From: JBBROS01 sp965213845
GTDB lineage: Bacteria; Pseudomonadota; Alphaproteobacteria; Acetobacterales; Acetobacteraceae
Length of the DNA stretch: 64,000 bases
Reading direction: 5' to 3'
Assembly (NCBI GenBank): GCA_965213845.1
Contig: CBDCAI010000013.1
Location: 1-64,000 of the forward strand
Below, piece by piece: positions 53,664 through 63,815 of the stretch. Below the pieces are notes generated by a model that worked only from the letters and a program-made list of their open reading frames with translations, did no database searches and was not told where the DNA came from. The translations under genes were made by a program, and so were the position numbers. Within the stretch, counting starts at the first letter, position 1. Each line of letters begins with the position of its first letter.

Positions 53664-54247
53664 CCGAATCCGGGCGCGCCCTGCTGCGCCGTCTGCATCG
53701 GGGCCGGGCAGCTCAGCTCGTACTCCACCTCGGGACAATAGACCGCCTGCTCCTTGCCCAGCCGCGAGCTGAACAGCGTGAAGTGCGACACCGGCATGGC
53801 GGCGCTGCGGAACAGATTGTGCCCCTGCACCCAGCCCGCAACCTTCGCCTCCGGCGTGCCGTCGCCCCCGAGGCGCGCCAGGGTCACGTGCGGCACGAAC
53901 CGCCGCCGCTCCGGCTCCAGCCCCACCGCCTGCAGCGCGCGCTCCACCTTGGACTGTAGCCGTTCCAGCGCCGGGCTCCGCTCCACGCCCACATACAGCG
54001 ACGTCACCCGGCCGCCTTTCGCGAAGGCCCCGACGCCGGCCAGCGTCAGCGGGAAGGCTGGGGTCGTCACCCCCGCCAACGCCTGGTCCACCTCGTCCGC
54101 CCGCCAGCCCGGCAGCGTGCCGATGAACCGCAGCGTCAGGTGCAGGTTCTCCGGCGGCACCCACCGCACCCCCGGCAGCCCCCCGGTCAGGAACGAAAGC
54201 CGCGTCCGCATCGCAGACGTCAAGTCGAGCGCCACGAAAAGCCTCAT
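53660..54247 (-). CDS. thpR: RNA 2',3'-cyclic phosphodiesterase ThpR
   Basis: A 195-aa 2H-superfamily enzyme (old name 2'-5' RNA ligase). The two catalytic HxTx motifs are HLTL in ENLHLTLRFIG (about residue 35) and HVTL in RFVPHVTLARLG (about residue 118). Starts MRLFVALDL, the family consensus. Overlaps tesA by 4 nt. Confidence 0.93.
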   Translation of the reverse strand: MRLFVALDLTSAMRTRLSFLTGGLPGVRWVPPENLHLTLRFIGTLPGWRADEVDQALAGVTTPAFPLTLAGVGAFAKGGRVTSLYVGVERSPALERLQSKVERALQAVGLEPERRRFVPHVTLARLGGDGTPEAKVAGWVQGHNLFRSAAMPVSHFTLFSSRLGKEQAVYCPEVEYELSCPAPMQTAQQGAPGFG

Positions 54248-54907
54248 CCCGGGACCTCCGCCAACAAGCTTTCCACAAGGGGCACGAGTCGGCGTATCTC
54301 TTTCTCGACGCCCGCCGGGTTCGGATGGATGAAGTCGGCCTGGTTCAGCGCCGCATCGCCCGCCACGCCCTCGAGGAAGAACGGGTCGAACAGCACGCCG
54401 GGCCGCCGGCCCAGCCGTTCGAACACGGCCCGGAACGCCGCGCCATAGGCCGCACCCAGGTTCGGCGGCGCCTCCATCCCCGTCAGCAGCACCGGGATGT
54501 GCCGGGCCGCCAGCCCGTCCAGGATCCCGGCCAGGCTGGCTTCCATGCCGGCCGGATCGAGCCCGCGCAGCCCGTCATTGGCGCCCAGCTCCAGGAACGC
54601 GGCATCGACCCCGTCGCCGATCGCCCAGTCGAGCCGGGACCGCCCGCCCGCCGAGGTGTCGCCCGAGACCGCGCCGTCCACCAGCGTCACGTCATGCCCC
54701 CTGGCCCGCAGCGCTGCCGTCATCCGCGCCTGGAACCCGTCCGCCGCCGCCAGCCCATACCCGGCCGTCAGGCTGTCGCCCAGGATCAGCAGCCGCACCG
54801 TCCGTGCCTGGGCCGACGCGGCCGGCAGCAGGACCGCAGCCAGCATCGCCATCATGGCCCAGGCCCGCCTGTTGGTGCGCCGCAACACAGCGCCATATGG
54901 GGTCATC

Positions 54908-54909
<2 letters not shown>
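54244..54909 (-). CDS. tesA: Arylesterase / multifunctional acyl-CoA thioesterase I (TesA-like GDSL hydrolase)
   Basis: A 221-aa exported SGNH hydrolase. Signal peptide with basic start and hydrophobic core (RRAWAMMAMLAAVLLPAASAQA). Block I LLILGDSLTAGYGL (nucleophile Ser), block II GAVSGDTSAGG, block III ELGANDGLRG (Asn) and block V DFIHPNPAGV (Asp-His). Its start codon touches that of the divergent YbbA-like gene, the same head-to-head layout known for E. coli tesA-ybbA. An internal start at 54855 is possible. Confidence 0.92.
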
Positions 54910-55653
<744 letters not shown>

Positions 55654-55657
<4 letters not shown>

Positions 55658-58122
55658 TCGCGCTCACCCTCGCCCGGCGAGAGCTGCGGGCCGGCACCAA
55701 GGGGCTCCGCATCGTCCTCGCCTGCCTCGCGCTCGGCGTCGCCGCCATCACCGCCGTGGGCACGCTTCGCGCCGGCATCGCCGCCGGCCTGGCCGAGAAC
55801 GGCCGCGCCATGCTGGGCGGCGACATCGAGGTGCAGTCCGGCGCCCAGCCGCTGCCCGAGGCGCTCACCACCTGGTTGCGCGGCCGCGGCGCCCGCACCT
55901 CCCTGATCGTGCAGATGCGCTCCATGCTCGTGGCGCCCGGCGGCGAGCGGCAGCTGGTGGAGCTGAAGGCGGTCGACGCCGAGTACCCCCTGGTCGGCAC
56001 CCTCGACCCGCCGCTGCACGGCCTGGTGGCCGACCCCATCGTGCTGGACCGCCTGGCCGCCACCCCCGGGACGACGCTGCGCCTGGGCCAGTCCACCATC
56101 GCCGTCCAGGCGCCGCTGACGACCGAGCCGGATCGCGCCGCCGCGACCACCCTGCTGGCCCCGCGCGCCATGATCCCGCTGGCCGACCTGCCGGCCACGG
56201 GCCTCGTGCAGCCGGGCTCGCTGCTCAACTACGACCTGCGGGCCACCCTGCCGTCCGGCACCGACCCCGCCGCCCTGGCCGCTGCGCTGCGGGACGCCTT
56301 CCCCGGCCAGTCCTGGCGCATCCGCCTGGCCACCGAGGCGGCCCCGGGAATTGCGCGGTTCATCGACCAGACCGGCCTGTTCCTGACGCTGGTGGGCCTC
56401 ACCGCCCTGCTCGTCGGCGGCATCGGCGTCGCCACCGGCGTGCGCGCCTGGCTGGAGGCGCGGTCCCGCAGCATCGCCACCCTGCGCTGCCTGGGCGCCC
56501 CGGTCGGCACGGTCTTCGCCACCTACCTGATCCAGGTCGCCGTCCTGTGCGCGCTCGGCATCGTCATCGGCGTCGTCGCCGGCGCCGCACTGACGGCCGC
56601 GGCCGAGGCCGTGTTCGCCAGCCAGCTGCCGATCCCCGCCAAGATCGGCCTGTACCCCGCCCCCATCCTGCTCGCGATCGCCTACGGCCTGCTGGTGGCC
56701 GCCGCCTTCGCCCTGTACCCGCTGGCCCGCGCGGCCGAGACGCCGGGGGCCGCGCTGTTCCGCGGTGACGCCGTGCCCCGCCGCCTGAACGCCCGCCCCC
56801 TGGTGCTGGCCGCCAACGCCGCCATCGTCGCCGCCCTGGTTGGCCTTCTGGTGCTGGCCTCGCCCGACCGCGGCTTCGCGCTGTGGTTCTGCATCGCCGC
56901 CGCCGCCACGCTCGTGCTGTTCCGCCTGGGCGGCACTGCGCTCATGGCGCTGGCCCGGCGCAGCGGCCGCGTCCGCTCCCCCAGCGCCCGGCTCGGCATC
57001 GCCAACCTGCACCGCCCGGGCGCCGCCACGCCGCTGATGCTCGTCTCGCTCGGCCTCGGGCTCTCCACCCTCGCCGTCGTCGCCCTCGTGCAGGGCAACA
57101 TCCGCGCCCAGGTGCTGGACCAACTGCCCGCCGTCGCCCCCACCTTCTTCTTCATCGACATCCAGAACGACCAGATCGACCGCTTCCAGGCCATCCTGCA
57201 TGCCCAGCCCGGCGTGGAGCAGGTGACCGAGGTGCCCAGCCTGCGCGCCCGCCTGGTGTCCGTGAACGGTGTGCCGGCCGACCAGGTGAAGGCCACGCCC
57301 GAGACGCAATGGGCGCTGCGCGGCGACCGCGGCCTGACCTACAGCCGCACCCTGCCCGACAACAGCCGCCTGGTGGCCGGCACCTGGTGGCCGGCCGACT
57401 ATGCCGGCCCGCCGCTCGTCAGCTTCGACGCCGGTCTGGCCCGCGGCTGGAACGTGCACCTGGGCGACACCATCCGCGTCAACGTCCTGGGTCGCGACAT
57501 CGACCTGCGCATCGCCAGCCTGCGCGACATCGCCTGGCGCTCGCTCAGCCTCAACTTCGCCCTCGTCGCCTCGCCGGGCCTGCTGGAGCAGGCGCCGCAC
57601 ACCCACATCGCCACCGTCCGCACCACCGGGGCCGCCGAGGCGCCGACGCTGCGCGCCGTTACCGACGCGCTGCCGAACGTCTCCGGCATCCGCGTGGCCG
57701 ACGTGCTGGGCGCCGTGGCCGACCTGGTGGGGAAGCTGGCGACGGCGCTGACGGCCACGGGTGGCATCACCCTGGCCGCGGGCGCGCTGGTGCTGATGGG
57801 CGCCGTGGCCGCCGGGCAGCGCCGCCGCACGGCCGACGCCGTGGTGCTGAAGGCGATCGGCGCCACACGCGGCCAGATCCGCGCCGCCTGGCTGACCGAG
57901 TTCGGCATCATCGGCGCGGCCGCCGGCCTTATCGCCGCCGGGGTGGGCACGGCCGCAAGCTGGGCCGTGACGCGCTTCGTGATGCACGCCGACTGGGTGT
58001 TCCTGCCCGGCATCCTGCTGCAGGTCGTCCTCGGCTGCACCCTGGCGATGCTGCTGTTCGGCTATGCCGGCACGGCGGCCGCCCTGCGCGCCCGCGCGGC
58101 GCCGCTGCTCCGCAACGAGTAG
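55654..58122 (+). CDS. FtsX-like ABC permease, YbbP type
   Basis: An 822-aa membrane protein with an N-terminal span (about 16-40), a large periplasmic domain, two FtsX-type four-helix blocks (about 245-370, then about 700-815) and middle helices (about 385-440). Starts LTLARRELRAGTKGLRIVLA. Size and architecture fit YbbP. The YbbAP pair next to TesA is conserved in proteobacteria; a role in extracting or trafficking hydrophobic substrates is proposed for the system but unproven here. Confidence 0.92.
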
Positions 58123-58222
58123 CGACCCCCCCCCGTTTCCGATTTCACTTGATCCGGAATTGCCGATCCCCAACATAGACGGAACGCAGGCATCCCGCCC
58201 GCGACCAAGGGATTTCACGACC

Positions 58223-58996
58223 ATGGCTTTCGTCCCCGACTATCGGACCTACGCGCCCGGTGCAGCCGCGGACGGCGCGGTGCTCGACGCCGGTCTTCGC
58301 GCGTACATGCTCCGCGTCTACAACTGGATGACCTCCGGCCTGCTGCTGACCGGCGTCGTCTCTTACGGCATCGCCAACATCCCGAGCGTCTACGCGCTGT
58401 TCTTCCAGCGCGTCATGACCCAGCGCGGTGTCATGGAGTCGCCCACCATCCTCGGCTACGCGGCGATCTTCGCCCCGCTCGCCTTCACGATGGTGCTCAG
58501 CTTCGGCGTCAACCGGCTGTCCCGCTCCGCCGTGCAGGGCCTGTTCTGGGCCTTCGCCGCCGCCATGGGCGCCTCGCTCGCCAGCATCTTCCACGTCTAC
58601 ACCGGTGAGAGCATCGGCCGCGTCTTCTTCATCACCTCGGCCACCTTCGCCGCGATGAGCATCTACGGCTACACCACCAAGGCCGACCTCAGCCGCATGG
58701 GCAGCTTCCTGATCATGGGCCTGATCGGCATCGTGGTCGCCAGCATCGTCAACATGTTCATCGGCAGCACGGCGCTGCAGTTCGCCATCAGCGTCATCGG
58801 CGTCCTGGTCTTCGTCGGCCTGACCGCCTACGACACGCAGCGGATCAAGGCCACCTACGTGCAGTATGCCTATGCCGAGGGCTCGGACGGCGCCGCAGTC
58901 CGCAGCGTGTACGACGCGCTTAGCCTGTATCTGAACTTCATCAACCTGTTCATGCTGCTGTTGCAGCTGTTCGGAAACCGCAGCAGCAGCAACTAA
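58223..58996 (+). CDS. Bax inhibitor-1 / YccA family membrane protein
   Basis: A 257-aa protein with seven hydrophobic segments. Family markers: LRVYNWMTSGLLLTGVVSYG, GRVFFITSATFAAMSIYGY, VGLTAYDTQRIK near the sixth span and DALSLYLNFINLFMLLLQLF at the C-terminus. BI-1 proteins are pH-sensitive calcium-leak channels or FtsH modulators; note FtsH modulators hflKC also occur in this window, though far away. Followed by a strong terminator. Confidence 0.93.
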   Translation: MAFVPDYRTYAPGAAADGAVLDAGLRAYMLRVYNWMTSGLLLTGVVSYGIANIPSVYALFFQRVMTQRGVMESPTILGYAAIFAPLAFTMVLSFGVNRLSRSAVQGLFWAFAAAMGASLASIFHVYTGESIGRVFFITSATFAAMSIYGYTTKADLSRMGSFLIMGLIGIVVASIVNMFIGSTALQFAISVIGVLVFVGLTAYDTQRIKATYVQYAYAEGSDGAAVRSVYDALSLYLNFINLFMLLLQLFGNRSSSN

Positions 58997-59008
58997 GCGC
59001 TGCACGCA

Positions 59009-59045
59009 GAAAAGGCCCCGGTGCGGAAGCGCCGGGGCCTTTTTG
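59009..59045. terminator. Rho-independent terminator (bidirectional)
   Basis: GGCCCCGGTGC and GCGCCGGGGCC pair in an 11-bp stem (one G-T pair) around a GGAA loop, flanked by AAAA on the left and TTTTT on the right. It ends the BI-1 gene and, read on the minus strand, has T residues too, so it could also end the convergent small membrane protein gene. Confidence 0.92.
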
Positions 59046-59086
59046 CTGCGTGATCCCTGACGTCGCCCGCATCCCCGGGCCGAGCC

Positions 59087-59248
59087 TCACCGCGTCCATT
59101 CATCGCTGAAATGCGCGACCAATGCCCAATAGACGAGGTACGCGGCACCCATGATGCTGAAGCCCATCGCCGCCTCGCCCTTCCAGAAGGCGAACATCGC
59201 CAGATACAGGCATAATCCGACCAGAATGTATTGCGGCGTCGCGCTCAT
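59087..59248 (-). CDS. Small two-span membrane protein, 53 aa
   Basis: A short gene: MSATPQYILVGLCLYLAMFA, then FWKGEAAMGFSIMGAAYLVY and WALVAHFSDEWTR. Two transmembrane helices (about 6-21 and 27-45) are joined by a charged turn (KGE), with an acidic-aromatic tail. Composition is clearly protein-like and the convergent terminator on its 3' side fits. GGAG lies 11 nt before the ATG. Unknown function; it follows the carD pseudogene on the same strand. Confidence 0.75.
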   Translation of the reverse strand: MSATPQYILVGLCLYLAMFAFWKGEAAMGFSIMGAAYLVYWALVAHFSDEWTR

Positions 59249-59272
59249 GGGCGAACAGGCTCCGACGAAAGA

Positions 59273-60292
59273 TTACTCCGCTTCGACTTCCTCAACCACC
59301 TCAGGCTCCGCCGCCGCCCCGCTTTTGGTGATTGTCTTCAAGTAGTCCGCAAGCTTCTGCGCCGCCGTCGCCTTATCCGTCTGGTCCAACGCGCCCAACT
59401 CGGCCGCCAAGCCGATCCATCGCTGCCTCATAGATCTGCCGCTCGCTGAAAAAGCTCTGATCAGGTTGCCCCGCATTCCGGTGCAGGTCACGCACGACCT
59501 CGGCGATCGCCATCGGATCCCCCGAGTTAATCTTCGCGTCATACTCCTGCGCCCGCCGCGACCACATCGTCCGCTTGATCCGCGCCCGCCCCTTCAGTAA
59601 CGCCAGCGCTTCGTCGAACGTCTTGCGCGTCGCCAGCTTCCGCAATCCCGGCGGTCCGAGCCTTGGCCACCGGCACGCGCAACGTCATCCGGTTTTCCTC
59701 GAACGTGATATGGATCAGCTCGAGCTTATGCCCGGCGATCTCCTCCGTCGCGATCCGCTCGACCTTGCCCACCCCGTGCGTCGGGATACACGACGTAATC
59801 GCCCTCGACGAAATTCTCCTTTGCCGCCATTGCCCGCGGCGCGATCTGTGGCCGTCCGTGCATCCCCGGCATGTGCCCCGGCATCTTCGTCTGCTGCCGC
59901 ATGTTCGGATCATAGGCCGGCGGCTTCACCGAATCGGCCGCCGGCTTCGCCTCGGGCTCGATCGCCGGGGCCGCCTTCGCCGCGACCGGGGCCGCCTTGG
60001 CCGTGGCCGGCGCGACGGCGGCGGGCTTGGCAGTGGCCACGGCAGGGACCGCGGCAGGGACCGCCTTGGCGACGGTCACGACGGGAGGCGCCGGCTTTGC
60101 GGCGGTCGGCGATGCAGAGACTGCCTTGGCGGCGGGCTTCGCGATGGTGGCGGTCTTGCTCGGCACGATGTTCAACTGCTCCTGGCCCGCGAAGATACGG
60201 CGGGCAGACTCGTCAGAGTGGCGGGGGCTGCGATCCCCACTCTCGACCGGCTCAATGAACGGAAAAGCAGGCATATCGTTAGCATCGCTCAT
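59273..60292 (-). pseudogene. carD: CarD family transcriptional regulator gene with three +1 insertions
   Basis: N-terminal frame: MSDANDMPAFPFIEP, an Ala/Pro/Lys-rich stretch of about 110 residues, then KENFVEGDYVVYP, the start of the CarD RNA-polymerase-interaction domain. An extra C (CCC at 59783-59785) shifts the frame; the domain goes on as THGVGKVERIATEEIAGHKL. An extra base at 59646 shifts it to KLATRKTFDEALALLKGRAR and KRTMWSRRAQEYDAKINSGD (C-terminal DNA-contacting domain). A third extra base at 59409-59410 returns to the first frame: AAELGALDQTDKATAAQKLA. An A5 run at 59449-59453 adds one in-frame Phe. As written, translation stops at 59726. Either a recent loss or sequence errors. 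Confidence 0.85.
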
Positions 60293-60408
60293 GTGCCCCG
60301 ACATTATCACGCTTTAGCAGAAAAGTCACACCTGCCGCGGCGATCAGACGCAGCGAGACGCTGAGAATAGCCTGGGACGATCAACCTGGGGAGATCAGCC
60401 GGGGAAGA

Positions 60409-60735
60409 TCAACCTGGCGCCGGATCGAACAACGCGTCCTTGCCCGGCTTGTCCTTCCAGGCGTCCGCATCGTCCGGAGGCGTCCCCTTGCGCGTGATGT
60501 TCGGCCACTCCGTCGAAAACGACCGGTTCCGCTCGGCCCACGCCGTCGCCTTGTCGTCGCTGTCCGGCACGATCGCCTCGGCCGGGCACTCCGGCTCGCA
60601 CACGCCGCAATCGATGCACTCGTCCGGATGGATCACCAGCATGTTGGCCCCGACATAGAAGCAGTCCACCGGACACACCTCCACGCAGTCCATATACTTG
60701 CACTTGATACAGTTCTCGGTGACCACATAGGTCAT
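60409..60735 (-). CDS. fdxA: Seven-iron ferredoxin FdxA
   Basis: A 108-aa ferredoxin carrying one 3Fe-4S and one 4Fe-4S cluster. Cys pattern: CIKCKYMDCVEVCPVDCF and CIDCGVCEPECPAEAI. The C-terminal extension (DKATAWAERNRSFSTEWPNI) is typical of the Azotobacter-type 7Fe ferredoxin. An AGGAG lies 6 nt before the ATG. Electron partner unknown. Between carD and an S4-domain gene, all on the minus strand. Confidence 0.95.
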   Translation of the reverse strand: MTYVVTENCIKCKYMDCVEVCPVDCFYVGANMLVIHPDECIDCGVCEPECPAEAIVPDSDDKATAWAERNRSFSTEWPNITRKGTPPDDADAWKDKPGKDALFDPAPG

Positions 60736-60770
60736 CGCGCACTCCTAAGGCATCGCCGGGCCGCACCCTG

Positions 60771-61139
60771 TCAGGCCTGTTCCCCCGGCAGGGCCTCCGG
60801 CGGGGACCCGGATATGCAGTCGTTTGCTGCATCGCGCAACCCGTCCCCCGCAGTCCCGTCATCCCTCGGCGCATCGATCAGCGCATACAGGCCACGCGCC
60901 TCGGGCGCCGGGCCCCGCCGCGCCGCCAGCTGCACCACCCGCACCACCAGCACGTCGCCCCGCAGCGGCAGCGTCAGCACGTCACCCGGCCGGATGCGGG
61001 CGTGCGGCTTGTCCGTCGGCTGCCGGTTCAACCGCACAAGCCCCCCCGCCACCAGCCGGACGCAGTCCGCCCGGCTTTTCAGGAATCGCGCGCACCACAG
61101 CCACTTGTCCAGCCGCTGCCAGGTCCGGTCTTCGTCCAA
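60771..61139 (-). CDS. S4-domain RNA-binding protein (Hsp15-like)
   Basis: A 122-aa protein. The S4 domain is RLDKWLWCARFLKSRADCVR then LVAGGLVRLNRQPTDKPHAR, followed by IRPGDVLTLPLRGDVLVVRV. Similar to Hsp15 (HslR), which recycles nascent-chain-blocked 50S subunits. The C-terminus is acidic, not basic as in E. coli Hsp15. Lies 15 nt after the helicase gene and is probably co-transcribed with it. Confidence 0.9.
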   Translation of the reverse strand: MDEDRTWQRLDKWLWCARFLKSRADCVRLVAGGLVRLNRQPTDKPHARIRPGDVLTLPLRGDVLVVRVVQLAARRGPAPEARGLYALIDAPRDDGTAGDGLRDAANDCISGSPPEALPGEQA

Positions 61140-61154
61140 CCGGCCGCCTTCCGT

Positions 61155-63692
61155 TCAGCGCCGCAGCGCGGCCAGGGCCGCGAAGGGATTGTCGGGCCGC
61201 GGCGGCACGACCAGGCGCACGGGCGCGGGCCGGGCCCGGCGGCGCTCGGGCAGCGCCATCACCGGGGCCGGCGGCCCGAACTCCCCTGCCGACAACGCCG
61301 CGACGGGCGCCAGCCGGACCCCCAGCCCATGCAGCACCGCCGGCAGGTCGGCCGCCGAGACGCCGAGCCGCGATGCCACGTCGCCCGGGACCGCCGCCCG
61401 GTCACGCCGGGTCGCGTAGGCCAGGGTCGCGACGACCCGCTCGGCCACGTCCAGCCGCACCAGCACCGGGCCGGCCGCCACCCAGCCCATGGCAGCCGCG
61501 AACCCCAGGGGCCAGTCGGCGGGCGTCGGCACGGAGACCAGCCCGGCCGCCGGCAATACAGGTGTCCTCGCAGGGGCCGCCGTCCCTGGCCGCTGCAGCG
61601 ACCACAGCGCCGCCCGCATCGCCATCGCCCGCGGCTTCAACAGGGACGGCATGAACAGCGCGAACCGCCCCGCCCGGACGTCGAGCGCCTTCAGCCGCCC
61701 CCGCAGCGCCGGCGGCACCTCCGCCTCCGTCGCCCCGGCCACGACCCCCCCGGCCTCCAGCACCCGGTGCAGCGGCCCGCGCAGCGACGCATCGTCCGCC
61801 GCCGCCGCCTCGGCCACGAACAGCGGCGCCAGCGCCGTCGCGATTCGCCCGCGGACGAAGGCGTCCAGCCGCTGTCGCACCCGCTCCCGCGCAGCCCCGT
61901 CCAGGTATTCGCTGTCCAGAACCTCCACCATCGGCGTCAGGAACGACGCGCCGGGCCGCAGCCGCGCCACGGCCGCACCCGCCCAGCGCAGCCGGTGGTC
62001 CGCATCCCAAGCGAAGGCGGCGTCGGCCGCCTCCTCCGTCACGCTCTCCAGCGCGGCCACCCGCCCCGGCATCCAGGCCCGCAGCGCCCGCCGGGCCGCC
62101 CGCAGCACCATCCGCTTCTCCGGCCCCTCCGCCACCGGGTCCGGCACGAACCGGAAGCCTTCGACATGCCCCACCGCATGCCCCTCCACCACGACCTCGT
62201 TGCGCTGCGTCACGGCACTCAGCAGCCCCTCCCCCGCCTCCGTCGCCGTCTCGTCCAGCCGCCGCATCAGGTGCGCCGCCCGGCGGTCCACGAAGCGCGC
62301 CGTCAGCCGCTCGTGCAGCGCGTCCGACACCAGGTCCTCCACCTGCCGGCAGCGCGACTGCCACCCGGCCGCGTCCGCCACCCAGTCCGTCCGCGCTGCG
62401 ATATAGGCCCAGACCCGCACGCCCGACAGGCGTTGCATCAGCGTGTCGATGTCCCCCTCCGTCCGCGACAGCCCGGCGATCCCCGTCTCCATCCACTCGC
62501 CCGGCACCCGCCCGTCGCGCGCCAGGGCCGTGAACACGCGCGCGCACAGCCGGGTATGCGTGTCGTCGGCCAGCTTGCGGAAGTCCGGGATGCCGCACGT
62601 CTCCCACAGCAGGCGCACCAGACGCCGCCCGCGGGCCAGCGCGCGGATCTCCGTCTCCCGCGCCAGCGCCATCAGCGTCTCGAGGTCCGTGGCGTCGGGG
62701 CCGCGCACCAGGCCGGGCCGCGGCGGCGGCGCCTGCAGGCTGGCCAGCAGCCCGTCGACGCTCGAGACGTCCAGCGCGTCGTTGCGCCAGTACAGCTGCT
62801 CCAACGCCTCGAAGCTGTGGCCCTCCACCGCCCGCACGAGCTCGTCCTCCAGCGGCGGGCACTGGCCCGTCGTGCCGAACGTCCCATCGCGCATCCCCCG
62901 CCCGGCCCGGCCCGCGATCTGCCCCATCTCGGCCGCCGTCAGCCGCCGTGGCCGCCGCCCGTCGAACTTCGCGGTGTTGGCGAAGGCCACATGGTCCACG
63001 TCCATGTTCAGCCCCATCCCGATCGCGTCGGTCGCGACCAGGAAGTCCACCTCCTTGTCCTGATACAGCTTCACCTGGGCGTTGCGCGTCCGCGGGCTCA
63101 GCCGGCCCATCACCACCGCACACCCCCCGCGCCGCCGCCGGATCGCCTCCGCGATCGCATAGACCTCGCCCGCGCTGAACGCGACGACGGCGCTGCGCGG
63201 CGGCAGCCGGACCAGCTTGGTCGCCCCGGCATAGGTCAGCTGAGACAGCCGCGGCCGCGTGTCGATCTCGGCCTGCGGCACCAGCCGCTGCAGCAGCGGC
63301 CGGATCGTCTCGGCCCCCAGGAACATCGTCTCCACCAGGCCGCGCGCATGCAGCAGCCGCTCGGTGAACACATGCCCGCGATCCGGGTCGGCACAGAGCT
63401 GGATCTCGTCGACCGCCACGAACTCGACAGGGCGATCGAGCGGCATCGCCTCCACCGTGCACGAGAACCAGCGCGCCCCCGCCGGCACGATCTTCTCCTC
63501 CCCGGTGATCAGCGCGACCTGGCGCACCCCCTTCTGCGCCACCATCCGGTCGTAGTTCTCGCGCGCCAGCAGCCGCAGCGGGAACCCGATGATTCCCGAC
63601 GAATGCGCGAGCATCCGCTCCATCGCGAGATGCGTCTTGCCGGTGTTGGTCGGGCCGAGGACGGCCTTCACCCGGGAGGAGAGGCCCAGCAT
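61155..63692 (-). CDS. SUV3-like DEAD/DEAH-type helicase
   Basis: An 845-aa putative RNA/DNA helicase, MgpS/SUV3-like. Motif I GPTNTGKTHLAMERM (about residues 13-27), motif II DEIQL (DEVH-type variant, about 105), motif III region LGAET, motif V/VI DAIGMGLNMDVDHVAF and QIAGRAGRGMRDGTFG. The long C-terminal part (about 330-800) contains SUV3-like helical domains (FRFVPDPVAEGPEKRMVLRA), followed by a low-complexity basic tail. SUV3 homologues are general in alphaproteobacteria next to an S4-domain gene, as here. Confidence 0.92.
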   Translation of the reverse strand: MLGLSSRVKAVLGPTNTGKTHLAMERMLAHSSGIIGFPLRLLARENYDRMVAQKGVRQVALITGEEKIVPAGARWFSCTVEAMPLDRPVEFVAVDEIQLCADPDRGHVFTERLLHARGLVETMFLGAETIRPLLQRLVPQAEIDTRPRLSQLTYAGATKLVRLPPRSAVVAFSAGEVYAIAEAIRRRRGGCAVVMGRLSPRTRNAQVKLYQDKEVDFLVATDAIGMGLNMDVDHVAFANTAKFDGRRPRRLTAAEMGQIAGRAGRGMRDGTFGTTGQCPPLEDELVRAVEGHSFEALEQLYWRNDALDVSSVDGLLASLQAPPPRPGLVRGPDATDLETLMALARETEIRALARGRRLVRLLWETCGIPDFRKLADDTHTRLCARVFTALARDGRVPGEWMETGIAGLSRTEGDIDTLMQRLSGVRVWAYIAARTDWVADAAGWQSRCRQVEDLVSDALHERLTARFVDRRAAHLMRRLDETATEAGEGLLSAVTQRNEVVVEGHAVGHVEGFRFVPDPVAEGPEKRMVLRAARRALRAWMPGRVAALESVTEEAADAAFAWDADHRLRWAGAAVARLRPGASFLTPMVEVLDSEYLDGAARERVRQRLDAFVRGRIATALAPLFVAEAAAADDASLRGPLHRVLEAGGVVAGATEAEVPPALRGRLKALDVRAGRFALFMPSLLKPRAMAMRAALWSLQRPGTAAPARTPVLPAAGLVSVPTPADWPLGFAAAMGWVAAGPVLVRLDVAERVVATLAYATRRDRAAVPGDVASRLGVSAADLPAVLHGLGVRLAPVAALSAGEFGPPAPVMALPERRRARPAPVRLVVPPRPDNPFAALAALRR

Positions 63693-63815
63693 CCAACAAT
63701 GCTTGGCCCGGCGGGCGCGGATTGCAAGCGGCGGCCGGCGAGGGACCGTGGAAAAACCTTCGGCTTGCCCGTGGGTTTAAACTTGCATCACCGTATACAT
63801 ATCGGAACAATCATC

